Shown here: one piece after another, positions 45,351-54,252 of the stretch
Position numbering within the stretch: position 1 is the stretch's first letter
How the letters are laid out: every line of letters begins with the position of its first letter
Assembly: GCF_028595325.1 (NCBI RefSeq)
Contig: NZ_JAQQXR010000001.1
Span: 744,001-808,000, forward strand
Origin: Janthinobacterium fluminis
GTDB taxonomy: Bacteria; Pseudomonadota; Gammaproteobacteria; Burkholderiales; Burkholderiaceae_D
Direction: 5' to 3'
Length of the DNA stretch: 64,000 bases
Program-made: the position numbers and the translations under genes
The notes under the pieces: generated by a model
Told to the model about the DNA's origin: nothing
The model's input: only the letters and a program-made list of their open reading frames with translations
Database searches by the model: none

Positions 45351-46886
45351 TTAGCGCGGCTGGCCGGGCGGCGCCAGCACCCGCAGCGCGCGCCAGCATT
45401 TGCGCAGCCCGCGCCGGTCCAGGGCCAGGCGCGCCAGCAGATAGCCGCGCGCATACCCCAGCGCGGCGATGTCGGCGGCGTCCTGCGCAGCCAGTTGCTG
45501 CAGCAGCTCGTTGGCGACGGCCAAGTCGTTGCGCCAGCCCAGTTCGTCCTGCATGGCGGCCACGGCGGCGAGGTAGGAGTCGACGCGTTTTTCCTTGTGC
45601 AGTGGCGCAAAAAATTGCGCGGCATAGTGGCAGGATTTGACGGCGCCGCGCAGCCGGTGCAAGGCGCGCGGACCGGCGCCGCGCAGCGTGCCGCCGCGTT
45701 TCAGCGCGCGCCGGTGCAGGCGGGCGATGCTGGCGTCGGCGAATGGCCGCAGCGGCAAGTCGAGGCGGCGCGCGGATGCCGCCGCCAAGCCGAGGCGCCA
45801 GCCCGCGCCCGTCAGCCAGGCGCCCAGGCTCAGCATGAGTCCCGTGTAGCGCGCGGACTGCAGCGCCTGCGCGGCTTGCGCATGGCGCTGTTGCCGTTGC
45901 GTTTGCAGCAGCGCGCGCACGCGTGCCAGTTGCGCCGCGCCGTCGGGGGCGGCCGCCAGCGCTTCCAGGGTCGAGGCCGCCAGCACGTCCCAGTCGCGCG
46001 CCTCGCCGAGCACGCCGCTTAGCCAGGCGATGTCGTCGCGCAGCGCCGCCGGGCAAGGCGCCACCGCGGCGAACAATGCCAGGGCGCTGCGCAGGCGGCG
46101 CACACCGACGCGCATCTGGTGCACGTATTCCGTGTCATCGCCCCGTATCGCGCCGGCCTGGTTGGCTTCGATGTGGACCAGGCAGTTGCCGAGGATGGCC
46201 CGCAAACCCTCCTCGACGCTGGCGCGGCGCCCCAGTTGCAGCGCCTGCGCCCTGGCCGGCGCGGCGACGGCCGGCACGCACAGGGCGTAGCCGCGTTCGG
46301 CTTTGTTGCTGTGTTCCAGGCGCAGCGGCATGCGTTCGAGCAGGCGCAGCGCGAGCTCGAAGAGCCGCTCGGGCGGCCCCGATTTCAGCTCCAGTTCGAT
46401 TTCGCAGATGGGCAAGGCCACGCCGTTGCGTTCTATGCTGCCTTCGTCGAGCACCAGTTCGATCGCCGCGCCGTCGACGTCGAGGTTCCAGGTGTCGCGT
46501 TGCACATGCACCGTGAACAGCGCCTGCAAATTGCCCTGCAGCTCAGGCGCGGCCAGCGCGGCGGCCCACGGCGAGCCGGGCTCCAGCAACTGCCGCAAGC
46601 CGGCCAGGTCTGGTTCGGCGCCCTTGACGGGGCCTTCCCACTCGTGGCGCTGGTGCAGGCCGGCAAGGACGCCGCCGCCGGCCTTCATGGTTTGCGTCCA
46701 CTGTCCCGCGCTTTTGCGCACGCGCAGGCCGGCGCGGTGGCGCAACAGGTGGAAGTCCGGGGTGTCGAAATAGATCGACAGCATCTGCTCGCGCTGCGGC
46801 GGGCCAAGGGCGCTGCGTTTGAGCAGCGGATGCCGCCGCAGTTTCGCCCTGTCGGCCGGGTCGAGCAAAAGTTTGAGTTCGATTTC
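45351..46886 (-). CDS. CYTH and CHAD domain protein (inorganic triphosphatase type)
   Basis: A 511-residue protein starting at GTG 46886, six bases after AAGGA. Residues 1-200 are a CYTH domain opening with the EIELKLLL (ExExK) motif, whose acids and Lys/Arg residues line the triphosphate tunnel. Residues ~225-500 are a CHAD domain with conserved histidines (YVHQMRVGVRRLRSALALF, RLRGAVKSCHYAAQFF). E. coli YgiF has the same plan and hydrolyses inorganic triphosphate. CHAD binds polyphosphate. Confidence 0.88.
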   Translation of the reverse strand, partial: EIELKLLLDPADRAKLRRHPLLKRSALGPPQREQMLSIYFDTPDFHLLRHRAGLRVRKSAGQWTQTMKAGGGVLAGLHQRHEWEGPVKGAEPDLAGLRQLLEPGSPWAAALAAPELQGNLQALFTVHVQRDTWNLDVDGAAIELVLDEGSIERNGVALPICEIELELKSGPPERLFELALRLLERMPLRLEHSNKAERGYALCVPAVAAPARAQALQLGRRASVEEGLRAILGNCLVHIEANQAGAIRGDDTEYVHQMRVGVRRLRSALALFAAVAPCPAALRDDIAWLSGVLGEARDWDVLAASTLEALAAAPDGAAQLARVRALLQTQRQQRHAQAAQALQSARYTGLMLSLGAWLTGAGWRLGLAAASARRLDLPLRPFADASIARLHRRALKRGGTLRGAGPRALHRLRGAVKSCHYAAQFFAPLHKEKRVDSYLAAVAAMQDELGWRNDLAVANELLQQLAAQDAADIAALGYARGYLLARLALDRRGLRKCWRALRVLAPPGQPR

Positions 46887-46968
46887 CACGCTGTTTCCTT
46901 GATTGTGGCGCCTGCCTGTGCCGCCGCTTGATGCGGCGCGTGTCACTGCCGACAGTATGCGCGCCTCT

Positions 46969-47469
46969 TCATTCGTCGTTTTTAGCTATGTCATCACGCT
47001 CTTCATTGCTCTTGCTGAGCCATTTTTTGTGCAGGATTCTTTCCAGCGGCCGGCCGATCAGAAACAGCAGCAGCACCATGCCCATGGCAATGGCGGCGAT
47101 TTGCCAGGTGCCGATGCCGCAGACGATGCCGAGCGCGGCGGTGACCCAGATCGAGGCCGCCGTCGTCAGGCCGCGCACGTGTTCGGTGTTGCGGTCATGC
47201 ACAATCACGCCGGCGCCCAGGAAACCGATGCCGGTGATGACGCCCTGGATGGCGCGGCTGACGGCGTCCGTGCTGTAGCCGCCGCGCCAGGTGACAAAAT
47301 CCATGCTCGCCAGCGTCGCCAGGCAGGCGCCCAGCGCCACCAGGCCCATGGTTTTCATGCCCGTCGGCTTGCCGTGCAGGTTGCGGTCTAGCCCGACGAT
47401 GCAGCCGATCAGCACGGCGGCGAACAGGCGGAAGACGATTTCGCTGTAGTTGATTGCGGCGCCGTTCAT
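46969..47469 (-). CDS. MgtC/SapB family membrane protein
   Basis: A 166-residue inner-membrane protein with five hydrophobic segments, starting at ATG 47469. VLIGCIVGLDRNLHGKPTGM, VITGIGFLGAGVI and RGLTTAASIWVTAALGIVCG are the MgtC family signatures. It lacks the C-terminal ACT-like domain of Salmonella MgtC and is of the short SapB type. Members affect magnesium homeostasis or ATP synthase; which applies here is unknown. Confidence 0.88.
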   Translation of the reverse strand: MNGAAINYSEIVFRLFAAVLIGCIVGLDRNLHGKPTGMKTMGLVALGACLATLASMDFVTWRGGYSTDAVSRAIQGVITGIGFLGAGVIVHDRNTEHVRGLTTAASIWVTAALGIVCGIGTWQIAAIAMGMVLLLFLIGRPLERILHKKWLSKSNEERDDIAKNDE

Positions 47470-47953
47470 GCCTGCGCCTGGTGTTGCGGGGTGCGCCGGA
47501 CGCGGCGGCACGTGCTTGCTTCGAACATGACGGTTTTCCTTGAGAATGGGGTGGCCGGATCGGTGGGACGCCGCCGGGCCGCTTTCCATATTGTAGCGCC
47601 GGATGGCCGCCGGCTTGCAATATCGGAAAGAGTGGCCGGGCGTCGGCGCGCCGCGGCGGCGTTGTTAACCCGGCGAATCGGCGTCAAATACCGAATATTC
47701 CTACTATTTGTAGGAATTTTCCGTAACCAATATTGACTTTTCCTCACATTCTCGCCTACCATCAATTTTGATAACATTGCTTTATGGCATCTACCATAGC
47801 CATGCAGTGATCGGAACAGTATGTAGCACGGCCTCGACCCCGCCGGCAGTTCGCAGTTTGCAAGTTAGATCTGAAGATAGCTTTCGCCGCCAGGCGCCAG
47901 GACAGCATAGAACTGTCTGCTTATGTTCAGACCATCATCAAAGGGGACGAAAC
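47470..47953. other. 484-base divergent gap with a hairpin and a candidate promoter for the porin gene
   Basis: It separates mgtC-like and TorF-type genes. An exact 8-bp inverted repeat with a 5-base loop occurs at 47697-47717 (attcctac/gtaggaat). TTGACT at 47733-47738 and TACCAT at 47757-47762, 18 bases apart, could be a promoter giving a ~185-base leader to the porin gene. The part nearest mgtC is GC-rich and shows nothing. Confidence 0.45.
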
Positions 47954-48748
47954 GTGCATCAATTTGCCAAGCAGTTTATGACGCCGCTGTGCCTGAGCCT
48001 GTGCGGCTTCGCCGCGCAGGCTCAGGATGCCGCAGACAAGGCCGCGGAAGCGGCCGCGCCGCTGACGGCCAACGTCAGCGTGGTGTCGCAGTACATTTCC
48101 CGTGGATTTCGCCAAAGCTGGGGCAAGCCGGCGCTGCAGGGCGGCGTCGACTATGCCCATCCGAGCGGCTTTTCGCTTGGCACCTGGCTGTCCACGGTCA
48201 GCGACCGCTACCTGGAAAACGCCACGGTGGAATGGGATGTGTACGGCGGCTACGCCGGCACGCTCGACAATGTCGGCTACAACGCCACCTTGTATTACTA
48301 CAAGTATCCGGGCGCCGCATACGGCCCCACGGCGATCAAATATGACTATGGCGAACTGTCCGCCGGCCTCAGCTACAAAATTCTTTACGCCAAATACAAC
48401 TACACGGTGAGCAAGGATTTCTTCGGCATCCAGGGCGCGCGCGGCACCGGCTATCTGGACATCGGCGCCAATGTCGACCTGGGAGCGGGCTATACGCTGA
48501 ACCTGCATGCCGGCAACGGCCGCGTGGCCGGCGCCGGCAATGCCATATGGAATTGGCGGGATGTCAAAGTCGGCGTCGCCAAGGTGTTCGACGGCGGCTG
48601 GACCGTTGCCGCCGCCTACACCAAGGCGAAAGGCGCCAGTAACGCCTATGACGCCTACACGCTGGGCATTCCGAATGCGTCCGGCGCGCTCGACATCTCC
48701 AATCCGGCGGCCGCCACCGTGGTTTTCTCCCTGACGAAAACCTTCTGA
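47954..48748 (+). CDS. TorF-family putative porin (TIGR02001)
   Basis: A 264-residue outer-membrane protein starting at GTG 47954, six bases after AGGGGA; an ATG at 47978 is possible but leaves a shorter signal peptide. The signal peptide ends near AAQAQD. The first strand [20 protein letters not shown] is the hallmark of the TorF family, followed by alternating beta strands and a terminal aromatic residue (VVFSLTKTF). The substrate is unknown. Confidence 0.87.
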   Translation: MHQFAKQFMTPLCLSLCGFAAQAQDAADKAAEAAAPLTANVSVVSQYISRGFRQSWGKPALQGGVDYAHPSGFSLGTWLSTVSDRYLENATVEWDVYGGYAGTLDNVGYNATLYYYKYPGAAYGPTAIKYDYGELSAGLSYKILYAKYNYTVSKDFFGIQGARGTGYLDIGANVDLGAGYTLNLHAGNGRVAGAGNAIWNWRDVKVGVAKVFDGGWTVAAAYTKAKGASNAYDAYTLGIPNASGALDISNPAAATVVFSLTKTF

Positions 48749-48827
48749 GATCGAGGCGGCAGGACAGCGCAGACCATCTCCGGGGCGTTGCGCGCGGCGC
48801 CCCCACGCACACAGAAAGATAGTGACC

Positions 48828-50807
48828 ATGAATTATGTCGAAAAACGCCTGGCCAGCATGAGCGGCCGCACGGGACTGCAGCTTTCACTCAACAGCAAGA
48901 TTTGCGTGGCGGCGACGGCCCTCGTCGTCGTCAGCCTGGCAATGACCGCCACGGTGATCGGCATCAAGAGCAGCGCCAGCGCCGAGGCGGCCGCGATGGC
49001 GCTGGCGCGCACCTCGGCCCGCGAAGTGGCCGGCGCCCTGCAAAGCCGGATCGGCAGCAATCTGGCCGCCGTCGTCAACCTGGGCGGCGCGATGCGCTCG
49101 ACCAGGGCGGCCGGCCAACCGCTGCTGCGCGAACAGATCAATGAAATGGTCAAGGCCACGCTGGGCGGCTCGGACGACTTGATCGGCGCGGCCGTCACTT
49201 GGGAGCCGAACGCGCTCGACGGCAAGGACGCCGAGTTTGCCGACAAGAAGCCGTGGTACGACGCCACGGGGCGCTTCATGCCCTACTGGACGCGCGGCGC
49301 CAACGGCGCCATGCAGGTCGAACCTATCGTGTTCGACCCGGCGCCCGGCGCCAACGACTGGTATGACGTGCCGAAACGCAGCGGCCGCATCTTCTTCACC
49401 GAACCGTATATGTACCCGGTCGATGGCAAGAACGTGCTGATGGCTTCGCTGGCCGCGCCGATCATGATCGAGGCGCAATTCAAAGGCGTCGCCAGCGCCG
49501 ATTTCATGCTGACCCGCTTGAGCAAGATACTGGCTAGCCTGAAGGTCATCGACGGCGGGCAACTGAGCCTGATCTCGAACGGCGGCCTGTACGCCAGCCA
49601 TCCGGCGCCCGAGCGCCTCGGCAAGAAAGCCGACGATGTGCCGGCCGCCGGGCTGGAGCATGTGCGCCAGGGCCAGGCGTATGAGTATGTGGACGCGCAA
49701 GGCATCGTGCATCTGCTGCAGCCGCTGGCGATCCACGCCGACATCGCCCCCTGGAGCGTGCAACTGAGTTTCCCGAAAAGCGTGGCGACGGCCTCGTCCC
49801 GAGAGTTGCTGCTGTACACCTTGCTGGTCGCCCTGATCTGCGCGGTCGCCACGGCGCTCGTGCTGGTGCTGGTCGTCTCGCGCCTGACCCGTCCGCTGCG
49901 CCGCCTGGGCGAGACGATGACGGACCTGGCCAGCGGCGACGCCGACCTGAGCGTGAAGTTGGCCGTGCGCGGCAACGACGAGCTGGCGGCCATCGGCGCC
50001 GGCTTCAACCAGTTCGTCGCCAAGATCCACGCCGTCCTGCTGGAGGTGCGCGCCAGCGCCGACAACGTCGCCCGGGCCAGCGCGGAAATATCGCTCGGCA
50101 ACAACGACTTGTCGGCCAGGACCGAGCAGCAAGCCAGCTCGCTGGAAGAAACCGCCGCCTCGATCGAAGAATTGACCGGCACCGTGAAGGCGAACGCCGA
50201 CAATGCGCGCCAGGCCAACCAGATGGCGGCGTCCGCGTCCGACGTGGCGCAGCAGAGCGGCGCCGTGGTGCACCAGGTGGTGCAGACGATGGCGTCGATC
50301 AATGAATCGTCGCGCAAGATCGTCGACATCATCAGCGTCATTGATGGCATCGCCTTCCAGACCAACATCCTGGCGCTGAACGCAGCCGTCGAGGCGGCCC
50401 GCGCCGGCGAGCAGGGCCGCGGCTTCGCCGTCGTCGCCGCCGAGGTGCGCAACCTGGCCCAGCGCAGCGCCGGCGCGGCCAAGGAAATCAAGACCTTGAT
50501 CGGCGACTCGGTGGCCCAGGTGGCGGCCGGCAGCAAGCTCGTTGACCACGCCGGCAACACGATGGACGAAGTCGTCGCCAGCGTGCGCCGCGTGACGGAA
50601 ATCATGGGCGAGATTAGCGTCGCCACGGCCGAGCAGAGCGAGGGCATCGCCCAGGTGAACCAGGCCATCGGTCAAATGGATGGCGTGACGCAGCAAAACG
50701 CGGCGCTGGTGGAGCAGGCCGCCGCCGCCGCCGAGAGCTTGCAGGACCAGGCGGGCAAGCTGGCGCGGGCCGTCAGCGTGTTCAAGCTGGACCAGAGCAA
50801 GGTGTGA
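48828..50807 (+). CDS. Methyl-accepting chemotaxis protein with Cache sensor
   Basis: A 659-residue transmembrane receptor starting at ATG 48828. TM1 spans ~24-45 and TM2 ~328-350, enclosing a periplasmic dCache domain ([36 protein letters not shown]). A HAMP domain follows, then the cytoplasmic hairpin with the invariant tip [20 protein letters not shown]. The Cache region resembles amino-acid or carboxylate sensors; the ligand is not known. No C-terminal pentapeptide is evident. It lies 79 bases after the porin gene. Confidence 0.92.
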   Translation: MNYVEKRLASMSGRTGLQLSLNSKICVAATALVVVSLAMTATVIGIKSSASAEAAAMALARTSAREVAGALQSRIGSNLAAVVNLGGAMRSTRAAGQPLLREQINEMVKATLGGSDDLIGAAVTWEPNALDGKDAEFADKKPWYDATGRFMPYWTRGANGAMQVEPIVFDPAPGANDWYDVPKRSGRIFFTEPYMYPVDGKNVLMASLAAPIMIEAQFKGVASADFMLTRLSKILASLKVIDGGQLSLISNGGLYASHPAPERLGKKADDVPAAGLEHVRQGQAYEYVDAQGIVHLLQPLAIHADIAPWSVQLSFPKSVATASSRELLLYTLLVALICAVATALVLVLVVSRLTRPLRRLGETMTDLASGDADLSVKLAVRGNDELAAIGAGFNQFVAKIHAVLLEVRASADNVARASAEISLGNNDLSARTEQQASSLEETAASIEELTGTVKANADNARQANQMAASASDVAQQSGAVVHQVVQTMASINESSRKIVDIISVIDGIAFQTNILALNAAVEAARAGEQGRGFAVVAAEVRNLAQRSAGAAKEIKTLIGDSVAQVAAGSKLVDHAGNTMDEVVASVRRVTEIMGEISVATAEQSEGIAQVNQAIGQMDGVTQQNAALVEQAAAAAESLQDQAGKLARAVSVFKLDQSKV

Positions 50808-50853
50808 GCCGGCAAGGCGCGGCGGCCGGCGCTGGCCGTCGCCAGGGGCAGCG

Positions 50854-52188
50854 TCAGGAAGTGATCGCGATCAATTCGATTTCGATGTCATGAAAGACGT
50901 TTGGAACGTACACCATGATCGCCTTCGCTTTCAGCATTTTCTCGTAGAGTTCGCCGCGGTGTTCAAGCTCGAAATATAACGTGCTCGGGCGTACCGGAAT
51001 CGCCGTCGGCACTTGCGGGGCATGCACCAGGCGCACCCCCGGCAGCGACAACTGCACGCAGGTGCCGACGTCATCGGGCGAGCCCACCATGAAGCGCAAG
51101 GGGACCAGCTCGACCAGCTCGACCGCCGGCATATTCGCGTTCACCGCCACGTAAAGCTGAGTGTACCTATCGATTTTTTCCGCGTCCAGCGAACCGCGAT
51201 AAAACGAAGGCTTTTCCATCGGCAGGGGAATGGCCAGGAATTGCGAGGAAATGACGGTGCCGAGCAACTCATGGATGATGTGTTCGAGCGCGGCGAAGCC
51301 CGGCCCGGGGTCGCCGTGCCGGTAGGCCGGCAGTTCCCTGAGCGTGAACGTTTTGGAATAAGTCATCAAGCCGCCGGCCAACACCAGCATCTCCCTGAAT
51401 AATTGCTCGGGATGCAAATCCGGATTGCCCATGAAGTGGCTCAGGGCGGCGTAGCCCGTGCTGGCCGTGTGCAGCATCCAGAACGACGCAACGTCCCTGG
51501 TGCGCAACTCGATCACGTTCTGCCGCGGCTCGCTGTGGTGGGCGTAGAGCGAATCGACCTTCGCCTGCAGCGTCGCCTCCAGTTGGCAGATGCGCTCATG
51601 CAGGCCGGGCGCGGCGCTGATCGTCAGGCTGGGCGGCATGAAGCTCTTGTCCAGCTCAAAACCGCCGGTCGCCTTGCGTTGCAGCCGGAGCAAGGGAAAA
51701 TGCGAATACGATCCCAGTACGTCGACGTCGGAAATCAGGCGCACCGCCGGCTTGAGGTAGCTGATTGGCGCGGCGGCGGCCGTCGTGAACAGGTCCTGGG
51801 TCGTGACGGTCTTCTGCGTGTAGCGGGCGCCGGTGTTGGCGTCGCAGTTTTCGCCATGTTCCTTGATGCACGGCAGGGCGGCATAAAACGTCAAGGTTTG
51901 CGTCGCCGCTGGAAGGTCGGCCAGCCGAACGGGAGTGGGCAGGGCGTCGCGCGAGGGGGCCGCGTAAACCTCCCCGTCCGGAAACAAACACGACAGCGCC
52001 GTGAGCCGTAAGGTGTCGGTGGTCAGCGCCGCAGTATCGATTTCGACGTTGCCCACGCCCCAGACGAAAGGGTGGATGGCGGATTTGGTGAGATGCACGA
52101 GCTCGGCATGGTTGCGGTCTTGTTGCTGGAAGTGCTGAATGCGCAAAAACAAGCCTTCGCTCCACAGTATTTTCCCGGGTGTGTCCAT
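50854..52188 (-). CDS. tssK: T6SS baseplate protein TssK
   Basis: A 444-residue protein starting at ATG 52188 behind GAGGA. ILWSEGLFLRIQHFQQQDRN is the TssK N-terminal signature (W-x-E-G-x-x-L-x-P/R-Q-H-x-Q). RCL-like middle segments and the C-terminal receptor-binding domain that contacts TssL/TssM follow. Length is normal. It is the leftmost T6SS gene here, convergent with the chemoreceptor, and is separated from tssF/tssG by the effector module; tssL and tssM are not in view. Confidence 0.9.
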   Translation of the reverse strand: MDTPGKILWSEGLFLRIQHFQQQDRNHAELVHLTKSAIHPFVWGVGNVEIDTAALTTDTLRLTALSCLFPDGEVYAAPSRDALPTPVRLADLPAATQTLTFYAALPCIKEHGENCDANTGARYTQKTVTTQDLFTTAAAAPISYLKPAVRLISDVDVLGSYSHFPLLRLQRKATGGFELDKSFMPPSLTISAAPGLHERICQLEATLQAKVDSLYAHHSEPRQNVIELRTRDVASFWMLHTASTGYAALSHFMGNPDLHPEQLFREMLVLAGGLMTYSKTFTLRELPAYRHGDPGPGFAALEHIIHELLGTVISSQFLAIPLPMEKPSFYRGSLDAEKIDRYTQLYVAVNANMPAVELVELVPLRFMVGSPDDVGTCVQLSLPGVRLVHAPQVPTAIPVRPSTLYFELEHRGELYEKMLKAKAIMVYVPNVFHDIEIELIAITS

Positions 52189-52245
52189 ATTTTCCTCATC
52201 GCGCAAAGCGTTCAAATTGGCCCTTGCCTGTCCGTGCAGACAACG

Positions 52246-52512
52246 CTAGAGCCTGCCGAAGTTGCCGGCGGTCGAGATCAACACCGCGCCGCAGCTCGTC
52301 TTGTGGCCCTCGTAGGCGACGGCGACGCCGTCAATCGTGTGCTGGGGATCGCCCTCGACGATGACGCAATTGCTGTGGCCCGGTATCGGGCAACTGCAGC
52401 GGTCGCCGACGCGGGCCACCGCGATGCCATCGACGGTGAAGTGGGGGGCGGCGACACTGGCGACAATCCCGCCGTGGCTGGTGGGATCGTTTAAGCGGAT
52501 GACGTTGCGCAT
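52246..52512 (-). CDS. PAAR-domain spike tip protein
   Basis: An 88-residue single PAAR domain. MRNVIRLNDPTSHGGIVAS opens it, and HGG, CSCPIPGHSNCVIVEGDP and TSCGAVLIS give the His/Cys zinc site and the repeats that form the cone on VgrG. No toxin extension is attached. It belongs to the effector module and probably caps the VgrG encoded upstream. Confidence 0.9.
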   Translation of the reverse strand: MRNVIRLNDPTSHGGIVASVAAPHFTVDGIAVARVGDRCSCPIPGHSNCVIVEGDPQHTIDGVAVAYEGHKTSCGAVLISTAGNFGRL

Positions 52513-52542
52513 GGGCTTCCCTTTGTATGGAGAGTTGTTCTG

Positions 52543-54207
52543 TCAGTTCGGCGGATAATTCGCCGGGTCTATCATCGGCGTGGCGCGGTTTCCGAAGACG
52601 TCGTCGCCGTTCGGGCGGTGCTGCGCCTTGCGGGCCGCGTCCGATGGTGGGCTGATGAGGATGATGGACGCTTCATTGCCGTCGCGCAGGTTGATCGCCG
52701 CGCTGACGCCGCCGCTGCGGTAGCTGCCGATGACGCCGATGCCCATTTGCACGAACAGGGTGGCCGCGCCGGTGTTGCCCAGGCGCTTGTCGGTGTCGAT
52801 GAATTGCTCGGAATTGGCGTTGTCGTAGACCGGGCCGCCCTGGGCCGCGTAGGCGTTGAGCGTGCTGTGCAGCGCGATCAACTGCTCGGTGTTGCCGCCG
52901 GTGGCGGCGATGATGCGGGCCGGCGCCTTCAGGCGTTGCGCCTCGGGCAGCGTCTGCAGCGCCTGCTGCCAGCCGGCCTGCAGCACCTTTTCCCGTTCGT
53001 CGCGGCGGGTCAGCGGCTTGCCGTGCTCGTCGGCGAACTTGACAAAGGTGGGGCGGTGCAGGAAGCCGAGCGTGGGCAGCCTGTCGAAGGTGTCGAGCTG
53101 GTCGTTATTCCAGGGGATGGGGAACCACGGGGTCGGTTTCCAATTCTTGGGCGGATAGTGCACCCAGGGGGCGACGCCTTTGAGGGTGTTGCTGACGCCG
53201 GTTCCGCGAATGTCGGGGCGTTGGGCGAATTGCGCCGCGACAGGGAGCCATTCGGCAATGAGCGGCTGGCGTTCTGTGTACGCTTCTGGATCTTTTTCTT
53301 TGTCTGGATGGGGAACTGTTCGTTCCAGCGCTGTGTAGGCAAGGAACAAGCGGCGCGCGACACCATACTGATTGAGTTGATCCACGCTCGCTTCCGGAGG
53401 GACGTCATCAAAGGCGAATGGTCGCACCGCGTCGACCCGTTCGCGCCGGGCCAGCACGAACAATGCCGAGGCGTCGGGCATTTCGGGGATGTAGTAGCCG
53501 TCTCTAATAAGTTTGGCGGCCCCATCCGGACGATAGCTGTCACGCGAGCCCATGCTATCCTCCGAATTGAGAACGATATATGGCACGTCAGGGTTCGCGT
53601 CGAAGAAGGCGAAGACGTCGTCGAGAATGCGATCGGGCCGTTCGCCGAAGCGGCGGGGGCCAACCACGAATAAGTGCCATGCCATACCTGACGAAACTGC
53701 GCCAGCGGCTAGCCCTACATATGGCGCATTCGGCTGGTCGGCCATTTCAGGGTCGGCAATTGGTGATTGAGCATTAAACACAGGAACGCCATAGTACATC
53801 GGCGTGAATTGGGCGCCATTCTCAAGAGAGTCGCCGCCGCGCCCACCGCCCATGCCCTTGCGCTCCTGCGCATCCCACGGATATTTTTTCGCATCCTGCT
53901 CGCGGATTGTCACGTGGGGGCTGCCTTTTTGCAGCGCCTCCCACAGTTTGCCTTGTCGGTACTTGTCCAGTGTGACGCCCAGGCCGATGATTTCCAACAC
54001 GTATTCCCGCTTGCCCTGTTCGCTGACGGCGACCTGCGGCGCCGGCTGCGGTTTCGCCTCCATATTTTTGAGCGCCATCGCCCAGCGGGTTCCGGCGGTG
54101 ACGGCCAGAATTGTTGAAAATGCGATGGCACACCACTTCAACCGCGACCATGTCCGGCGCTTGCCCGTTCGCTGTTTTGCTTGAGACTTCGGTGCCGGTG
54201 TTGACAT
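52543..54207 (-). CDS. tla3: Tla3-type T6SS lipase adaptor, copy 1 (DUF2875)
   Basis: A 554-residue protein starting at ATG 54207 (GGAG eight bases upstream). One N-terminal membrane segment (~20-40, WCAIAFSTILAVTAGTRWAM) precedes a periplasmic body of the DUF2875/Tla3 family. Tla3 is the adaptor that loads the phospholipase Tle3 onto VgrG in Pseudomonas aeruginosa. EIIGLGVTLDKYRQGKLWEA and GAVSSGMAWHLFVVGPRRF are shared with copy 2. The last ~318 residues differ from copy 2 at only three positions, while the N-terminus is unrelated. It could be adaptor or immunity protein. Confidence 0.82.
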   Translation of the reverse strand: MSTPAPKSQAKQRTGKRRTWSRLKWCAIAFSTILAVTAGTRWAMALKNMEAKPQPAPQVAVSEQGKREYVLEIIGLGVTLDKYRQGKLWEALQKGSPHVTIREQDAKKYPWDAQERKGMGGGRGGDSLENGAQFTPMYYGVPVFNAQSPIADPEMADQPNAPYVGLAAGAVSSGMAWHLFVVGPRRFGERPDRILDDVFAFFDANPDVPYIVLNSEDSMGSRDSYRPDGAAKLIRDGYYIPEMPDASALFVLARRERVDAVRPFAFDDVPPEASVDQLNQYGVARRLFLAYTALERTVPHPDKEKDPEAYTERQPLIAEWLPVAAQFAQRPDIRGTGVSNTLKGVAPWVHYPPKNWKPTPWFPIPWNNDQLDTFDRLPTLGFLHRPTFVKFADEHGKPLTRRDEREKVLQAGWQQALQTLPEAQRLKAPARIIAATGGNTEQLIALHSTLNAYAAQGGPVYDNANSEQFIDTDKRLGNTGAATLFVQMGIGVIGSYRSGGVSAAINLRDGNEASIILISPPSDAARKAQHRPNGDDVFGNRATPMIDPANYPPN

Positions 54208-54252
54208 GGCATACACTCCGTGATCTGCGATGGATGGGGACATCTCGTTGCC

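Noticed and set aside
47790-47830. Sigma54 promoter upstream of the TorF porin gene
   Set aside because: TGGCAT is present nearby, but the TGGCAC-N5-TTGCA spacing and second element are not.
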